In this document: one piece after another, positions 10,853 to 21,289 of the stretch
Layout of the letters: every line of letters begins with the position of its first letter
Numbering within the stretch: position 1 is the stretch's first letter
Source of the DNA: Sorghum bicolor
Lineage: Eukaryota; Streptophyta; Magnoliopsida; Poales; Poaceae
DNA length: 64,000 bases
Reading direction: 5' to 3'
NCBI RefSeq assembly: GCF_000003195.3
Contig: NC_012876.2
Coordinates: 7,233,306 to 7,297,305 of the forward strand
Notes under the pieces: generated by a model
The model's database searches: none
Told to the model about the DNA's origin: nothing
The model's input: the letters and a program-made list of their open reading frames with translations, nothing else
Made by a program: the position numbers and the translations under genes

Positions 10853-11667
10853 GACTATCTCCAACAAAGAGAACCTAAAATGGAGACCTATTCTTTGATT
10901 TAGGTCACGCACAGTATATAGATAGCAAACCCAAAACATTCCTTCTCCAACAGCTATCGCAAAAGCAGAGACCCAAAACTACCGTGCCGCCGCTCCGACT
11001 GCTTGCCACGGGCATGCCGTCCTGCTCCCGCCACTCCCTGCCATGGATCCGCCTTGCCATGCTGGCCGCGCCCCGCTCCTGCCATGGACCCACCCAACAC
11101 TAGGCTGGAGTTCTTGTTTCCCTTGGACATAGAAGCTCCGCCGCTGCTGCCTCGGTCGAGCGCATGGGAGCCCTGCCGACCCTGCCCCTGCAGCTGCTCG
11201 CAGGCTTACTCCGGCGGCCGGTGCGCTGCGCCGGGAGCCCCGCCAACGATGGTGGCAGCGGAGCCAAAGGAGTTGTCCACGACCAAGCGGAGCCACCGCA
11301 TCGCCCCGCACTGTCGGCTCTTCGTCCACGGCCTCTCGCCGCACGCCGACGGCGCCATGCTCGCGGAGGCCTTCTCCTGCTTCGAGCCCGTTGCGGACCG
11401 TCGTCTGTTTCGCGTCTGGCGGAGATGGAGGCGTGGTGCGCATCCCAGCGGAAGGGGATGAGGATTGGGAGAGAGAAGACAGCCACCGGACTCCATTTGG
11501 GTCGAGGAGAGAGAAGACAGGGAGAGAACGCATATTTGGGTTGCCTCTTCCCTTCTACCCAAAATAGGTGTTCCCTTTGGCTATTCTGTTGGAAGCGTTT
11601 TTTTTTTCACTGTACAGGACCCAAAATAGGTTTGGGTAATGGTTTGCCTAGCTTGTTGGAGTCAGTC
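10853..11667. mobile_element. PIF/Harbinger-like element carrying GC-rich cargo
   Basis: Terminal inverted repeats are GACTATCTCCAACAA on the left and the inverted form of GACTGACTCCAACAA on the right. The element is flanked by TAA on both sides (10850-10852 and 11668-11670), the 3-bp duplication typical of PIF/Harbinger. The E1 LTR copies read through the same site with a single TAA. The 815-bp element has no transposase. Its middle (about 10980-11470) is very GC rich, unlike the AT-rich LTR around it, and looks like captured gene sequence. Confidence 0.72.
11312..11400 (+). pseudogene. Captured RNA-recognition-motif (RRM) fragment
   Basis: Inside the PIF/Harbinger-like element a plus-strand frame contains CRLFVHGLSPHADGAM followed by LAEAFSCF. 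That matches the first strand (RNP2, LFVHGL) and first helix of an RRM, as in plant glycine-rich RNA-binding proteins. The RNP1 strand and the rest of the domain are absent, and the frame then runs into Arg-Trp rich noise. It is open from an ATG at 11003, but the Pro/Cys rich N-terminal part looks non-native. This is probably an exon piece picked up by the transposon. The RRM assignment rests on about 25 residues. Confidence 0.5.
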
Positions 11668-13745
11668 TAACAAGTTAGAAAAGGTCTTCCTACTAAGCTA
11701 AAGCCAGAGCCATAATAGAGAAATCCTCAAGTTGCTAAAAAGTCATTTTTATCGTTTGTTGCTTAAACATTAATTAAGTCACAAGGTCATGGTCACCGAA
11801 TGAAAACCCAAATGCTATACTTGCCTTGATCATATTTCTCTGGTCCTGCTTGTAGTAGCACTCTTGATCATCCATGAACTGCTCACCGTCGATACTCCAT
11901 CAGCAATCATCGACACACAAACAATCAAGACCAAACATATACAAAGCAAACAAGGCTATGATTAGAATAGTACACCAACAGTAGAAAAACAATAAGAAAA
12001 GTTGATAAAAGGATTCTACACATCGCTACAATCACACCGACGTAAGGATCACGAAAATCAGAGCTAAAATAGAGAAGATATGAATTTTCTAAGATTTCCT
12101 TTATAAAAGTAATTAATTAAATAAGGTCACAAAATTAAAAAGTTGCAAATTGGTGAAATAAATTTACTAACATGTAGTTCTCTTGAATATGAATCTAACA
12201 TAATTTGAATGGGTCAAATCGGTGTTAAAACGTATATTTATGAGCTAAATAAAATCAGTGGAAAACTTGTAATATCCTGAAAACGTATTTTGATTTAAAC
12301 TGACGGGAATTACGTTTTCAAAAATAGAATACGTATTTTGAGAATATGCTTCGACTGCAGGTTCTATTTGACAAAAATGCAGGGGCTCTTTAACAAAAGA
12401 TCCAGACGAAGGGTTACGGCCTAATCTGGAGCGTTGGATCTAAAACCTAGGGCTGAGATTAGATTAGAGAGAGTGGGGGTGGCGGCTGCCGGCCGGAACA
12501 ATGCCACTGCAGTAGTGCTGTGGCCAGAATCGGTCCGTCCTCGTCGGAGTTTTGCAATCCATCGACTTCGGACACCATAACTCACAGGGAGCAAGAGGAG
12601 CTTGTTGTGAACTCACCAGAGGCAAAAGTGGGGGCAAGGATGACCCGAGGATGTTCGGCATCGGGATTTGGGGATGACTACTCCCTGCACGAGTTCAACA
12701 TCCATTGGAGACTAAACCAGGACGAGAGAGAGATGGAGAAGAGGCTCGGCATCTCCGTAGGAGCGAGGCGAAGCTCAGCAAAGGGTTCTCGATGACCTTG
12801 GGACAACGCAGGGCTTGGACAGTGGTGGCGACGGCCTTCTTGCTTCTCCGATGAGATCCAAATGTGCGTCAGGAGAGCGGCTAAGTCGACCCATGTGTCT
12901 CGTAGATCGAAAAGGGAGTCGCGGATGATTGCCAAAAGCTATATAAAGGTCGGTTGGGCATGTTGGCAAACGATCCCGTGGAAAACGGGATTTGGCTTCC
13001 GCCTTGGTGGAGTCCTGCTAGGGCTCAAGGTGGAAGAAGAGAGGGGCACTGATGCGTAGGCCCGATTGGTCAGTGGGAGGGGAGAGAGAGACGCACTAGG
13101 CCGGCTGCAGATGAAGCTGGGCCAAGCTGCTGCTCGGTGCGGGCTCTCCTACTGGGTTGTGGTCTTGCTGGGCAGGCTATGCGTGGGAGAATGGGACCCG
13201 ACCCAAGAGCAAAGAGGGGGGGTTGGGCCACTCGGGCCAAAACAGGGAGGGAGAAGGTTTCTCCTTTTATTTTCTCTTCCAAATTTTCTAAGCCATTTGA
13301 AAACCATTTGAAATTCAATTTGAATTCATTTTGAATTTTAGTTTAAAAACACTCATCACAATAAATAAAATGTTGTGGCATGCATGCTCAAACATGTTGC
13401 TAATCTCCTATGGTAAGTTTTAATTTAATAAAAAATATTATTATTATTTTGTTTTATGAGCACAAAAATACAAAATTAAATCAATTTTCCTCTATTTTCA
13501 AAGGAGCAAAATTTAGGGTGTTACAAATTCCGCGAAGCGTGCATTTTGAAGTTGTTCCCCGTCCATCACCTCGAGAAGTGCAACTCTAGTTGAATGCTTG
13601 AGGGTTGGTGGAGAGCTCTTGGTCGTTGTAACACCCACATTAATAGTCAAGCTTGAGAAGGCTTGCTTAGCACATGAAGCAATCACTAAAAGACACGCCT
13701 TAATAAGGACGTAGGTTGCGGACAAGAAACTAAACATCAATGATG

Positions 13746-14958
13746 TTTTAATAAGATCAACTCTAAGACCCTCTTTTTAAAACCTCATCATGTGTTCTCG
13801 AACATTTTCCTATTAACGTAGTTCCACCTAACTCTCTTAATCCCTACTTTGAATACAAAATATTTTGTTGTTTCAGAAAACTACCATAATTTCATAAAAT
13901 GCTTTGATTTTCAAAACTAGAGATGTTAGATGTAAAAAATTTTGTATTTTGTATTTTTTTTAAAATAAAATATTGCTAAAACTATAGTCTTTTCTAACCT
14001 CTCTTACTTTATAAAACTAAGGTTTCTTGTTTCACCAGTACTACAATTGTTCAAAATCACATCGGAATATAAAGCCCTACGACAACCTTGAGATCTACGT
14101 GCAGATTGGTGGCGTACTACTCTCTCCACCTAAGAAAACAATTCTAGGTTAAACTAAATTAAACTCTTTTAAGTTTTTGTATCTCTAAATCAATTTATTA
14201 TTAAAATATATTACATAACTAATCTAATAATACTTAATATGATATTTAGAGCTCCAAATATATTTTTACAAAAATATATTTCATAACTTCTAGTATCATT
14301 TTTGCTCCCTCCTTGAGGCATTTTAAAGGTCATAATTCTTTCCCTCCCTCCTTCATTGTTTCCAACTAAGAACTTGAATGGACCGCGGAAACCAACAAAT
14401 GATGCTCCATCTCTTTTCTTCTACAACTAAAAATTACGAGACAGATATCATCTGCCCTGCTGCCTTCGCTTCACCCCCAAGTAAGCTTTGCCCAGCCATG
14501 TCTCATCCATTCCCCTAGGCTGGTCTGCTCGGCTTTGGAAAAAAATGAAGGCATATAGTCTCTTAGAAGAAACATAAACCTTTAAATCCATGTGAACCTA
14601 GCTTTGTCTGATGCCCCACCCTACCCCTTGACACCGATGCCACCAAGCCTCCTCCATGACCGCCCCCGGTGCCTCCTAGCCCTCCCGTTGATGTTGACGG
14701 CCTGCCTCTTCCCCTTCATGTCATTGACCTCCACCATCATGGTCAATGACTCTAGCGTTATCATCCTGCCCCGCCACTGCCCCCCTGGGACCACCACCCC
14801 ATCTCATTGCCCGCACATGCAGCTGTGCTAGCTATCCAGTAGATGCAGATGCAGCTCGCCAAGCACGTACTTGTCCTCCTGTCGCTGCAGCTTACCCCAC
14901 GTGTGCTCAGTCTGCTCACGGCAGGTCGCTTCCTTTGTTAATAGGATCAGGGAGGGAG
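13746..14958. other. Intergenic DNA, MITE debris
   Basis: No supported gene. About 14118-14290 reads TACTCTCTCCACCTAAG followed by TTCTAGGTTAAACTAAATT and AT-rich sequence. This resembles one half of a common grass Stowaway-type MITE, with no clear right end. Short open frames at 14592-14831 and 14746-15024 are Pro, Leu and Cys rich with no recognisable domain, and I treat them as chance. Confidence 0.35.
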
Positions 14959-15075
14959 CACTACTACAGAATTAACTTTATGTGCCGGTCCCATCACTGT
15001 TGGTTTCTTAAAAATCGGCAGTGATAGTGGCTGATGGCTCAAGTGATGGGTCCAACCGGCGGCAGTGATATATGT
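14959..15075 (+). mobile_element. CACTA transposon end, truncated
   Basis: The end CACTACTACAGAA is the standard CACTA-superfamily terminus. It is followed by subterminal motifs of the CGGCAGTGAT and CATCACTG type in both orientations. No matching opposite end is present nearby, so this is a fragment. Its right limit is judged from where the motifs stop. Confidence 0.6.
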
Positions 15076-15575
15076 TTTCTTGACTTAGGATCACGCAAGA
15101 ACCAACCACAAAAAATTTAAGCACAAAAAAGAAGTGAAAAACATGGCATGTGTGGGCGAGGGACTAATTACCTGTAGATATAAGCCCGTAAGAGAGAACG
15201 GGTCACGATTTTCATAGGCTTGGCTACTCCTCTGCCTATTAACTAAGATATGCCTCCCAGCGAAATGCCAACGTCAACACTGCCGGTCCTGCCAAATGCA
15301 TGATCGATTCAAAGAAAAAAGTCGCTACCTGATGCAGCAGGACGTTAATGAATTGCGGATATCATCTGAAAAAGTCAGGGAGCAGGCAACCAAATGACTT
15401 ACCTCACTGTACTGATAGACAGAAGATTCACATGATTTAACTCAAAAGTAAAAAGTGCACGGTGGCTACCCTTTACCAGTTCGTTCCCACCTTGGTACGG
15501 AAGCATTCCACGGATTAATTCATGTATGCTAGTTCCGTATAAAATGGTGACCAAGTAAACATTGGAAACATGAGG
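15076..15575. other. Start of GLP-B upstream block
   Basis: From about 15290 the sequence is related to the DNA upstream of GLP-A (from about 5690) and GLP-C (from about 50745). The shared marks are a GATCGATTC motif, a poly(A)-rich tract and TTAATGAATTGCGGATATCAT. The hAT MITE of the GLP-A block is absent. I see no coding sequence. Confidence 0.55.
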
Positions 15576-16092
15576 ATCGGAGTTGACTCTTTCTATCCTT
15601 ATGTAAGCACAAACGCACGGATTGACCATTTGATCCATTATTGTTGTTTACACAACTATCATAGTCCACCGTCAGCTAACGTGATTACTGGTGGCCAGGA
15701 ATGTCATAATCACCATTACAAAATAAATTATCTCTCCATATCAACAATTAACAAACCACGTTGTCCAAAAGGACTCATGGGCCTGTGTTAAAATTTAGAT
15801 AAATATATATCCTAATTACTAGGCATAACCCCATTTTATGGTTTACTTCCTAATATTCTAGAAGTAATTTTAAAGGATAATTGCAATGGATTTTTTAGTG
15901 TCATGCGTGTGAAAATATTAAAAGCAAGGTTGTTGGTTTGCAAAAGTTGATATGTCAATAAGATAATTGCGTTGTTTACTCTGCAAGTTCCAGCAGCCGG
16001 AGACTGTTTCTTCTTTGTAGGTTGAACTTGGACTTCTTCAGTCATTAGCACGTTCCCGTCGCCACACTTGCCGCTGTGGCAGCCTATATAAA
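15576..16092 (+). promoter_or_regulatory. GLP-B promoter region
   Basis: A W-box-like GTTGACTCTTTCTATCC module lies at 15582-15598, followed by GTAAGCACAA as in the GLP-A modules. A TATATAAA box lies at 16085-16092, 111 bp before the ATG at 16203. The stretch just upstream of the TATA (CCACACTTGCCGCTGTGGCA) is nearly the same as in GLP-C and unlike GLP-A. It contains an imperfect GCCRCA/TGTGGC palindrome. Confidence 0.6.
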
Positions 16093-16202
16093 CACACCAT
16101 CCCCATACCCCAAGCATCAACAGAGACACACAAATTGAACAAGAAGCTCTATAGCTGAGTTCGAAGAGCACAAACATAAAAGCAAGTGGAATACTAATCC
16201 AG

Positions 16203-17049
16203 ATGGCTCCCACCACCTACTTTCTCCTTGTTTCTTTTCTGGCATTGGTCACTTCTCAGGCCATTGCTTCTGACCCTAGCCCGCTCCAGGACTTTTGTGT
16301 AGCCGACATACACTCTCCAGGTATGCATGCACTCACTTTAAGTCATGCTATATATTCTTGTAGTAAATTGAGGATCGAATAATAATCATTTGTCACAACA
16401 AACATTCTAATTAATGTTTATGTGTGTCCTAATGTTTCTGATCTCTATATACCTATTTTCCTTCGTCTTTGTATATGCAGTGAAGGTGAATGGATTTGTT
16501 TGCAAGGACCCTATGGCCGTGAACGTGGATGACTTTTTCAAGGCAGCAAACCTTGACAAGCCTAGGGATACTATGAAAAGCAAGGTCGGATCCAATGTCA
16601 CTTTGATCAATGTCATGCAGTTGCCTGGACTCAACACCCTGGGCATCTCACTGGCTCGCATTGACTACGCACCATTAGGTCAGAATCCGCCACACACCCA
16701 CCCACGTGCCACAGAGATTCTCACCGTGCTTGAGGGTACACTCTATGTTGGATTTGTCACCTCCAACACAGACAACGGTAACAAGCTATTCACAAAGGTT
16801 CTCAACAAGGGTGACGTGTTTGTGTTCCCCCAAGGGCTCATACACTTCCAATTCAACCCAGTCCATGACAAGCCAGCTGTCGCGATCGCTGCACTAAGCA
16901 GCCAGAACCCTGGGGCTATTACTATTGCCAACGCGGTCTTTGGATCAAAACCACCCATCTCAGATGATGTCTTGGCCAAAGCTTTCCAGGTGCAAAAGGG
17001 AACAATTGATTGGCTCCAAGCTCAATTCTGGGAGAACAACCACAACTAA
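16203..17049 (+). CDS. Germin-like protein GLP-B (GLP8 type), intact
   Basis: The gene has exon 1 at 16203-16320, a GT-AG intron at 16321-16480 and exon 2 at 16481-17049, giving 228 residues. A signal peptide covers about residues 1-22, so the protein should be secreted to the cell wall. One cupin domain follows. Germin box 1 (about 106-125) supplies His111, His113 and Glu118; box 2 (about 150-165) supplies His161. Together these are the manganese ligands. Cys32 and Cys47 fit the conserved germin disulfide. Asn78-Val-Thr is a glycosylation site and Lys149-Gly-Asp is the KGD motif of GLPs. Family members form hexamers and act as extracellular superoxide dismutases producing hydrogen peroxide in defence. 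Oxalate oxidase activity is typical of true germins and is not implied here. The start is chosen by the signal peptide and by agreement with GLP-C. The gene looks like a GLP-C/GLP-A recombinant. Confidence 0.95.
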
Positions 17050-17261
17050 GTAAATTGAGACTCACTTCATTGTTCGAAGATAGGTTTATACATGTATTTT
17101 GCATACTCCCGTGTGTATTCAATTACGACATTCTAAGCTGATATGATAGAATAAATGGGAAGTTTATGTAACCAATCACTGTTTTTGTGTATCTGCTACA
17201 AGATATACCACCATGTTCTTTTTGAATATTTGAATTGAAGTACGTGAGGATCCTACATAAT

Positions 17262-17808
17262 TTTCTCGATCACGCAAAAGGTTTACGTGTCTTATATTAA
17301 AGTAGAGAAAACAGTTTGATACAATACGCCTTAGCAGTGCCCTAGAGGTCACAAGAGTTTTATATGGATGCTGAAAACCTCCGTAGTGTACTCAAAGGTA
17401 TATTGTTACATTGGACACTGATTAACCCAAATTGCGGTACTGACTAGGAGGCATATGGCCGGAGCGCTGATCGACAGTGGTGCCGCTTGCGCGGACCCAC
17501 GTCGTGGTCCAGTGGGAACAACTCACGTAGCGCCTGCATATTGTTGGGGTCACCGCTGAAGATTTATCTATACGCCTTCATGGCTGATGTGGACGGAAAG
17601 GTCATCCGCTAGTTAGACTCAGAGCTTCACGAGAAGGTGTTCACCTTGCTTGAACGCCGGGATATAAGATATGTTCTGCGCCGCTATCTGCTTGCTCCTT
17701 TTGAGGAGCATGGGCGGTGCAATGTCTGCCATGGGTCGCATAATCGTGAAGCAGTTTCAGGAGTGGCGGCTGCCTCACTTTTGTAACTCACTCGGTAAAT
17801 TGGACATG
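17262..17808 (-). mobile_element. Insertion in GLP-B 3' flank, LINE-like
   Basis: The paralogous GLP-A flank reads straight from CCTACATAATTTATTGG, whereas here about 545 bp intervene. The left end TTTTCTCGATCACGCAAAAG followed by a TATTAAAGTAGAGAAAAC stretch resembles, in reverse, the 3' tails of grass LINE-type retroposons. This is recognised from memory. A short coding-like stretch on the plus strand (about 17565-17740) has a Cys-x-x-Cys pair and one stop. I cannot identify it. Boundaries are good to a few bases. Confidence 0.45.
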
Positions 17809-18171
17809 ATTTATTGAATATTTTTGTATATGATATGCTGTTACATATATAAACTATATTTCTGGATGGTAATATGGAGATGAATATTGCATGGAGCCGT
17901 CGAAATTACTAAGCTAAACTGAACTATCAATCGGTACATAGGCTAAGATTAAATTAATCGACACAGTAGGTCTTGGAGCCAACGACCAGTGTGTTCCACT
18001 AGCTAGATGCATATAGTAACGGAAGTCAAGTGTCATATACTCATATGTGGTCACATCCAATTCTAACAATGTAAATACTAGTTAAATTCACTTTACAAAT
18101 GCAACACAAAAGTTCACACACATGAGAAAGCAATTGGGAGCTTCAGATAATCAGTTGGGATCTTCAGATAA
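17809..18171. other. GLP-B downstream flank
   Basis: Non-coding DNA matching about 8722-9070 downstream of GLP-A. It ends with two imperfect copies of a CAATTGGGAGCTTCAGATAA-like 21-bp unit immediately before E1. One more copy of that unit begins the right flank of E1 at 49535. Confidence 0.6.
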
Positions 18172-21091
18172 TGTAATACTCGATTTTAAGGACAAAATCA
18201 GATATGCACCATATGTGAGTTTTAGAAGTCAAATCTCACATATAGCTACAAATAATGGGTAATATCTAGAGACAATGCATAAATATATAACATACTTAGT
18301 ATAAAAGAGATAACCTTCAGTATCAAACAGCGGATAGACAATCTCCAAACTTCGGGTATTACTTCTCTCCACAGGATCCAACTGACTGGTTGATCACAAG
18401 CCTAACATCTCCTGGAGTGTGGGGGAAATTGCAAGAGTGAGCATATATCGTACTCAACAAGTATAACCAGGGGTTCATGAGGCTCAAATAGCTGACACTG
18501 GTTTGACTGCATTTAACTTTTATATGTAGATAACATATTTAATCATTGGATAGCAAATATCAAGGTAGCATATTAAATCCCATAACCACATGATCAATTG
18601 TATACAAGAATTATGAATAATACATATAAACAACATAATAAACCATCATTATCATTATTAATCATGTTCATCAGTGTCCGTCTATTCCGTCAGTTTTCCG
18701 GGCCGCCCGTATCCGTGGGCACGGCTAGTATACCAGATTTAACACTCTGCAGAGGTTGTACATCTTTACCCATGAGTCATGATTTACCCTTTCGCCCGAG
18801 GTGATCAGCCTCTTAGCTCACTTCCAAGGAAAGTCGGCAGGGTTCACTATGAAGTCTTTCAAAGGTTCGTCTAACAAGTTAGGGCCGCAAGGTTTCCTTT
18901 GCGTGCAGATATAGATACCCCCTTCCGAATGGCACAATGACGCGCAGCCTATACACATAAGGACAGGGGCTCGCACTATACCCAAAACGGTTCAGCCCCT
19001 CCGCCCTTTCGGGTAACCTCTAACAAGCTAGAAAAGCTTACTCATACTTGACTAAAGCCAGAGCCATATAGCCCTCATGGTTGTACGAGTTGTCTTAGCT
19101 TTTGCCAAGCGATAAGTCCTTATGGAGGGTCAAGATCAATCCAGCAAAAGCCAGAGTTCTTTCCACCCTTTATATTCAAGTTGCTAGAAAGCTTATTTTA
19201 TTGTTTATTGTATATCCAAACATTCATGTTACATGATCATGGATTAGATTCAAGCACTAGCAGGAACTACCAAATGCATATCCAAAATAGGTAACAAGGA
19301 ATCCAGGATAACAATCATCTATGATTCTGCTAAGGTCATCACGGTGGACACATGCATATGATAAATATTGTATTAATGGTATATAGGTAACAAGGATGAT
19401 CCCAAGTTATACTTGCCTTGATCAAAGCTCTCCTGAGCCTGCTGCTGGTCTTCAAAAGATTGACCTCGATCACCAACGTATCGCTCACTGTCTATACCCG
19501 ATCATCAATCAACAACGCGCATTCCAATGGACAATCATACACGAAGCAAACAAGCTATAATTAGAACAATACACCAAAAAGTGGTAAAACAAATATAAAA
19601 GTTTATGAAAATATTCTACGCAGCGCTACGATCACACAAACGTAATGTTCACGAAAATCCGAATTGAAACGTAGAAGTTATGAATTTTCCAAGTTTTCCT
19701 ATAGAGAAATAATTAACTAAATGCTACTGCAGAATTAAAAAGTTTCAAAACAGCAAACTAATACTTCTAACGTGTAGAGCTCGTGAATAAGAATCTAACG
19801 AAATTTGAATGGACAAAAACGGAGCTAAAAAGAGCATTTTATGAGCATTATAAAATCAGTGGCAAACTTGTAAATATCAGAAAATGTATTTTGAATCAAC
19901 CGACAGACTTTACGTTTTCAAAAACATAATACGCCTTTCGTGAATGTGCCTTGGACTGCGGGTTCTAATACGAGATTCTAGAGGGTCTCTTTAAGAAAAC
20001 GGCCGGGCGAAGGGGTATCCTTCTTTTTCGGCCGTAGGATCGCGATGGAACGGTGCAGATCAGATCTGGGGAGAGAGGGAGGGAGCTCCGGCCAGCTACA
20101 GTGGCCAGCGCGGTGGCGCCATTGCCGGAGGGCAGAAGTCCTCGCCGGAGTTCGTCGTTTTCGCGATTCAGTGCATGATTCAACAAACGAAAAGAATGGA
20201 AAGGCGTAGAAGCTTGCTGCGAACTCACCGAGACCAAAATCAAGGCTCGGGAAAAGCTTGAAGGCGTCCGACGGCTTGAGATGGCGGACCGGGCACTCCT
20301 GCAAGGTACGGCATCGATGAGGGAGCTGTAGGGCGCGATAGAGATTAAAAGGGGAGGCTCAGAACCCTTGTAGGAGCAATACGAAGCTCGGCGTCACGAT
20401 TTAGGCGGCTCTAGGGCAGCACCGAGGAAGAACGATGGTGGCGGCAATCTTTGGCTTGCGGCGAGATCCAACCAGCGGCGATAGAAGTTATCTAGGGATT
20501 CCCCAATGTTGTGGATGGAAAGTGGAGTGCGCGGGGAGACCACAAAACTTTATAGGGCTTGATTTGGGAATCCCAGCAGCAAATCCCGGATTTACAGGAT
20601 GGGTTTCCATCTCGGTGAGAGAAGGAGAGACCGTCTCGGCCACGACCTGAGGAAGAAGAAAGGTAAGTCGCCGACGTGTGGGCTCCAGATGGCAGCGAGA
20701 GAAAGAAAGGGAGAAAGGGGCGGGGCGCGCTGCTGGGCCGGAGAAAGAAGTGGGCCGGGGCGGTTAGCTGGGTCGCGGGGGAGGAACGGGGGCTGGGCCG
20801 ATGGGGAGTTGGGCTGGGCGCTGGATGGGGTCTTTTCCCCTTTCTTTTTTTTCTATTTTAATTTTCAAAGCCTTTTCCAAATAGAATTTTTAGAGCAACC
20901 AAAATCCACCCCAAAGCAATCAACACAACAATAAGATATGCTTCAGCATGTATGCATAAACAAGTTTCTAACTCTATGTTGAATTTTAAATTTCAATAAA
21001 ATTTATTTCTTCACTAATTTAAATGCTCACAGAAATATTTGAATAAATCAATTTAAATCTATTAATTTGAAAGCAAATTTTGGGTGTTACA
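18172..21091 (-). repeat. E1 left LTR (3' LTR of the element)
   Basis: It begins TGTAATACTCGATTTTAAGG and ends GGGTGTTACA. A GC-rich stretch at about 20040-20860 holds several overlapping open frames that recur in the other LTR and show no domain, so I do not call genes there. Confidence 0.92.
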
Positions 21092-21289
21092 AACTCTACC
21101 CCCTTAAAAGAATCTCGTCCTCGAGAATGAATAGTACTTACTCAAACAATTGTGGATATGATTTCCTCAGATCATCTTCTCTCTCCCAAGTTGCCTGTGC
21201 TTCTAAATACCGATTCCATTGTACTTTGCACATTCTAATGATCCAACTCCTGGTAACTCTCTCTTTATTTGTCTCTTAAGTTCTTCTAA
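21092..21289 (-). pseudogene. E1 polyprotein C-terminus, fused to RT start by deletion
   Basis: The minus strand encodes the chromodomain-like tail of a gypsy integrase (motif CKVQWNRYLEAQATWERED) ending in TAG/TAA-type stop about 60 bp from the LTR. Directly upstream in the element, across the E2 insertion (33533 onward), the reading is the very start of RT. So about 3 kb covering RT, RNase H and integrase core is missing. The join lies near 21260-21289. Since E2's TCTAA duplication sits in the fused sequence, the deletion came before E2. Confidence 0.75.

Larger units (their letters stand above)
10127..13525 (-). mobile_element. Solo LTR of an E1-related gypsy element
   Basis: It starts TGTAATACCTGATTTTAAGG and ends GGGTGTTACA. 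Both ends and many internal blocks match the E1 LTRs (18172-21091 and 46616-49534), but it is clearly diverged from them. Perfect 5-bp duplications AATTC lie at 10122-10126 and 13526-13530, so it is a true insertion reduced to one LTR by recombination. Of its 3399 bp, 815 are a later DNA transposon. Orientation is given as minus because E1, whose LTR it resembles, is read on the minus strand. Confidence 0.85.
9720..13740 (-). pseudogene. Unidentified host gene remnant interrupted by solo LTR
   Basis: On the minus strand an open frame runs from about 13740 to 13531. If the solo LTR at 10127-13525 and one copy of its AATTC duplication are removed, that frame continues without a break into 10121-9990 for about 45 more codons. 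The joined stretch is helical-looking, with Leu, Ala and Lys rich segments such as LLDKEASKYLSSI on the 9990-10121 side. A second minus-strand coding-like stretch covers about 9935-9775. Part of it recurs at about 50206-50060 upstream of GLP-C, where it is joined to different DNA. It looks like exons of a real plant gene or a captured fragment. I do not recognise the family. With the LTR in the exon and stops between segments it is not functional here. Confidence 0.5.

Noticed and set aside
14592..15024. Possible small genes at 14592-14831 and 14746-15024
   Set aside because: Pro/Cys/Leu-rich low-information frames that overlap each other and a CACTA end.
16414..16480. Upstream start for GLP-B exon 2 giving a hydrophobic leader
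   Set aside because: This is intron sequence read through to the acceptor; the real signal peptide is in exon 1 at 16203.
20435..20934. Open frames in the GC-rich part of the E1 LTRs (also near 48877-49323)
   Set aside because: They lie inside LTRs, have Arg/Gly-rich composition, recur with indels in the partner LTR and show no domain.
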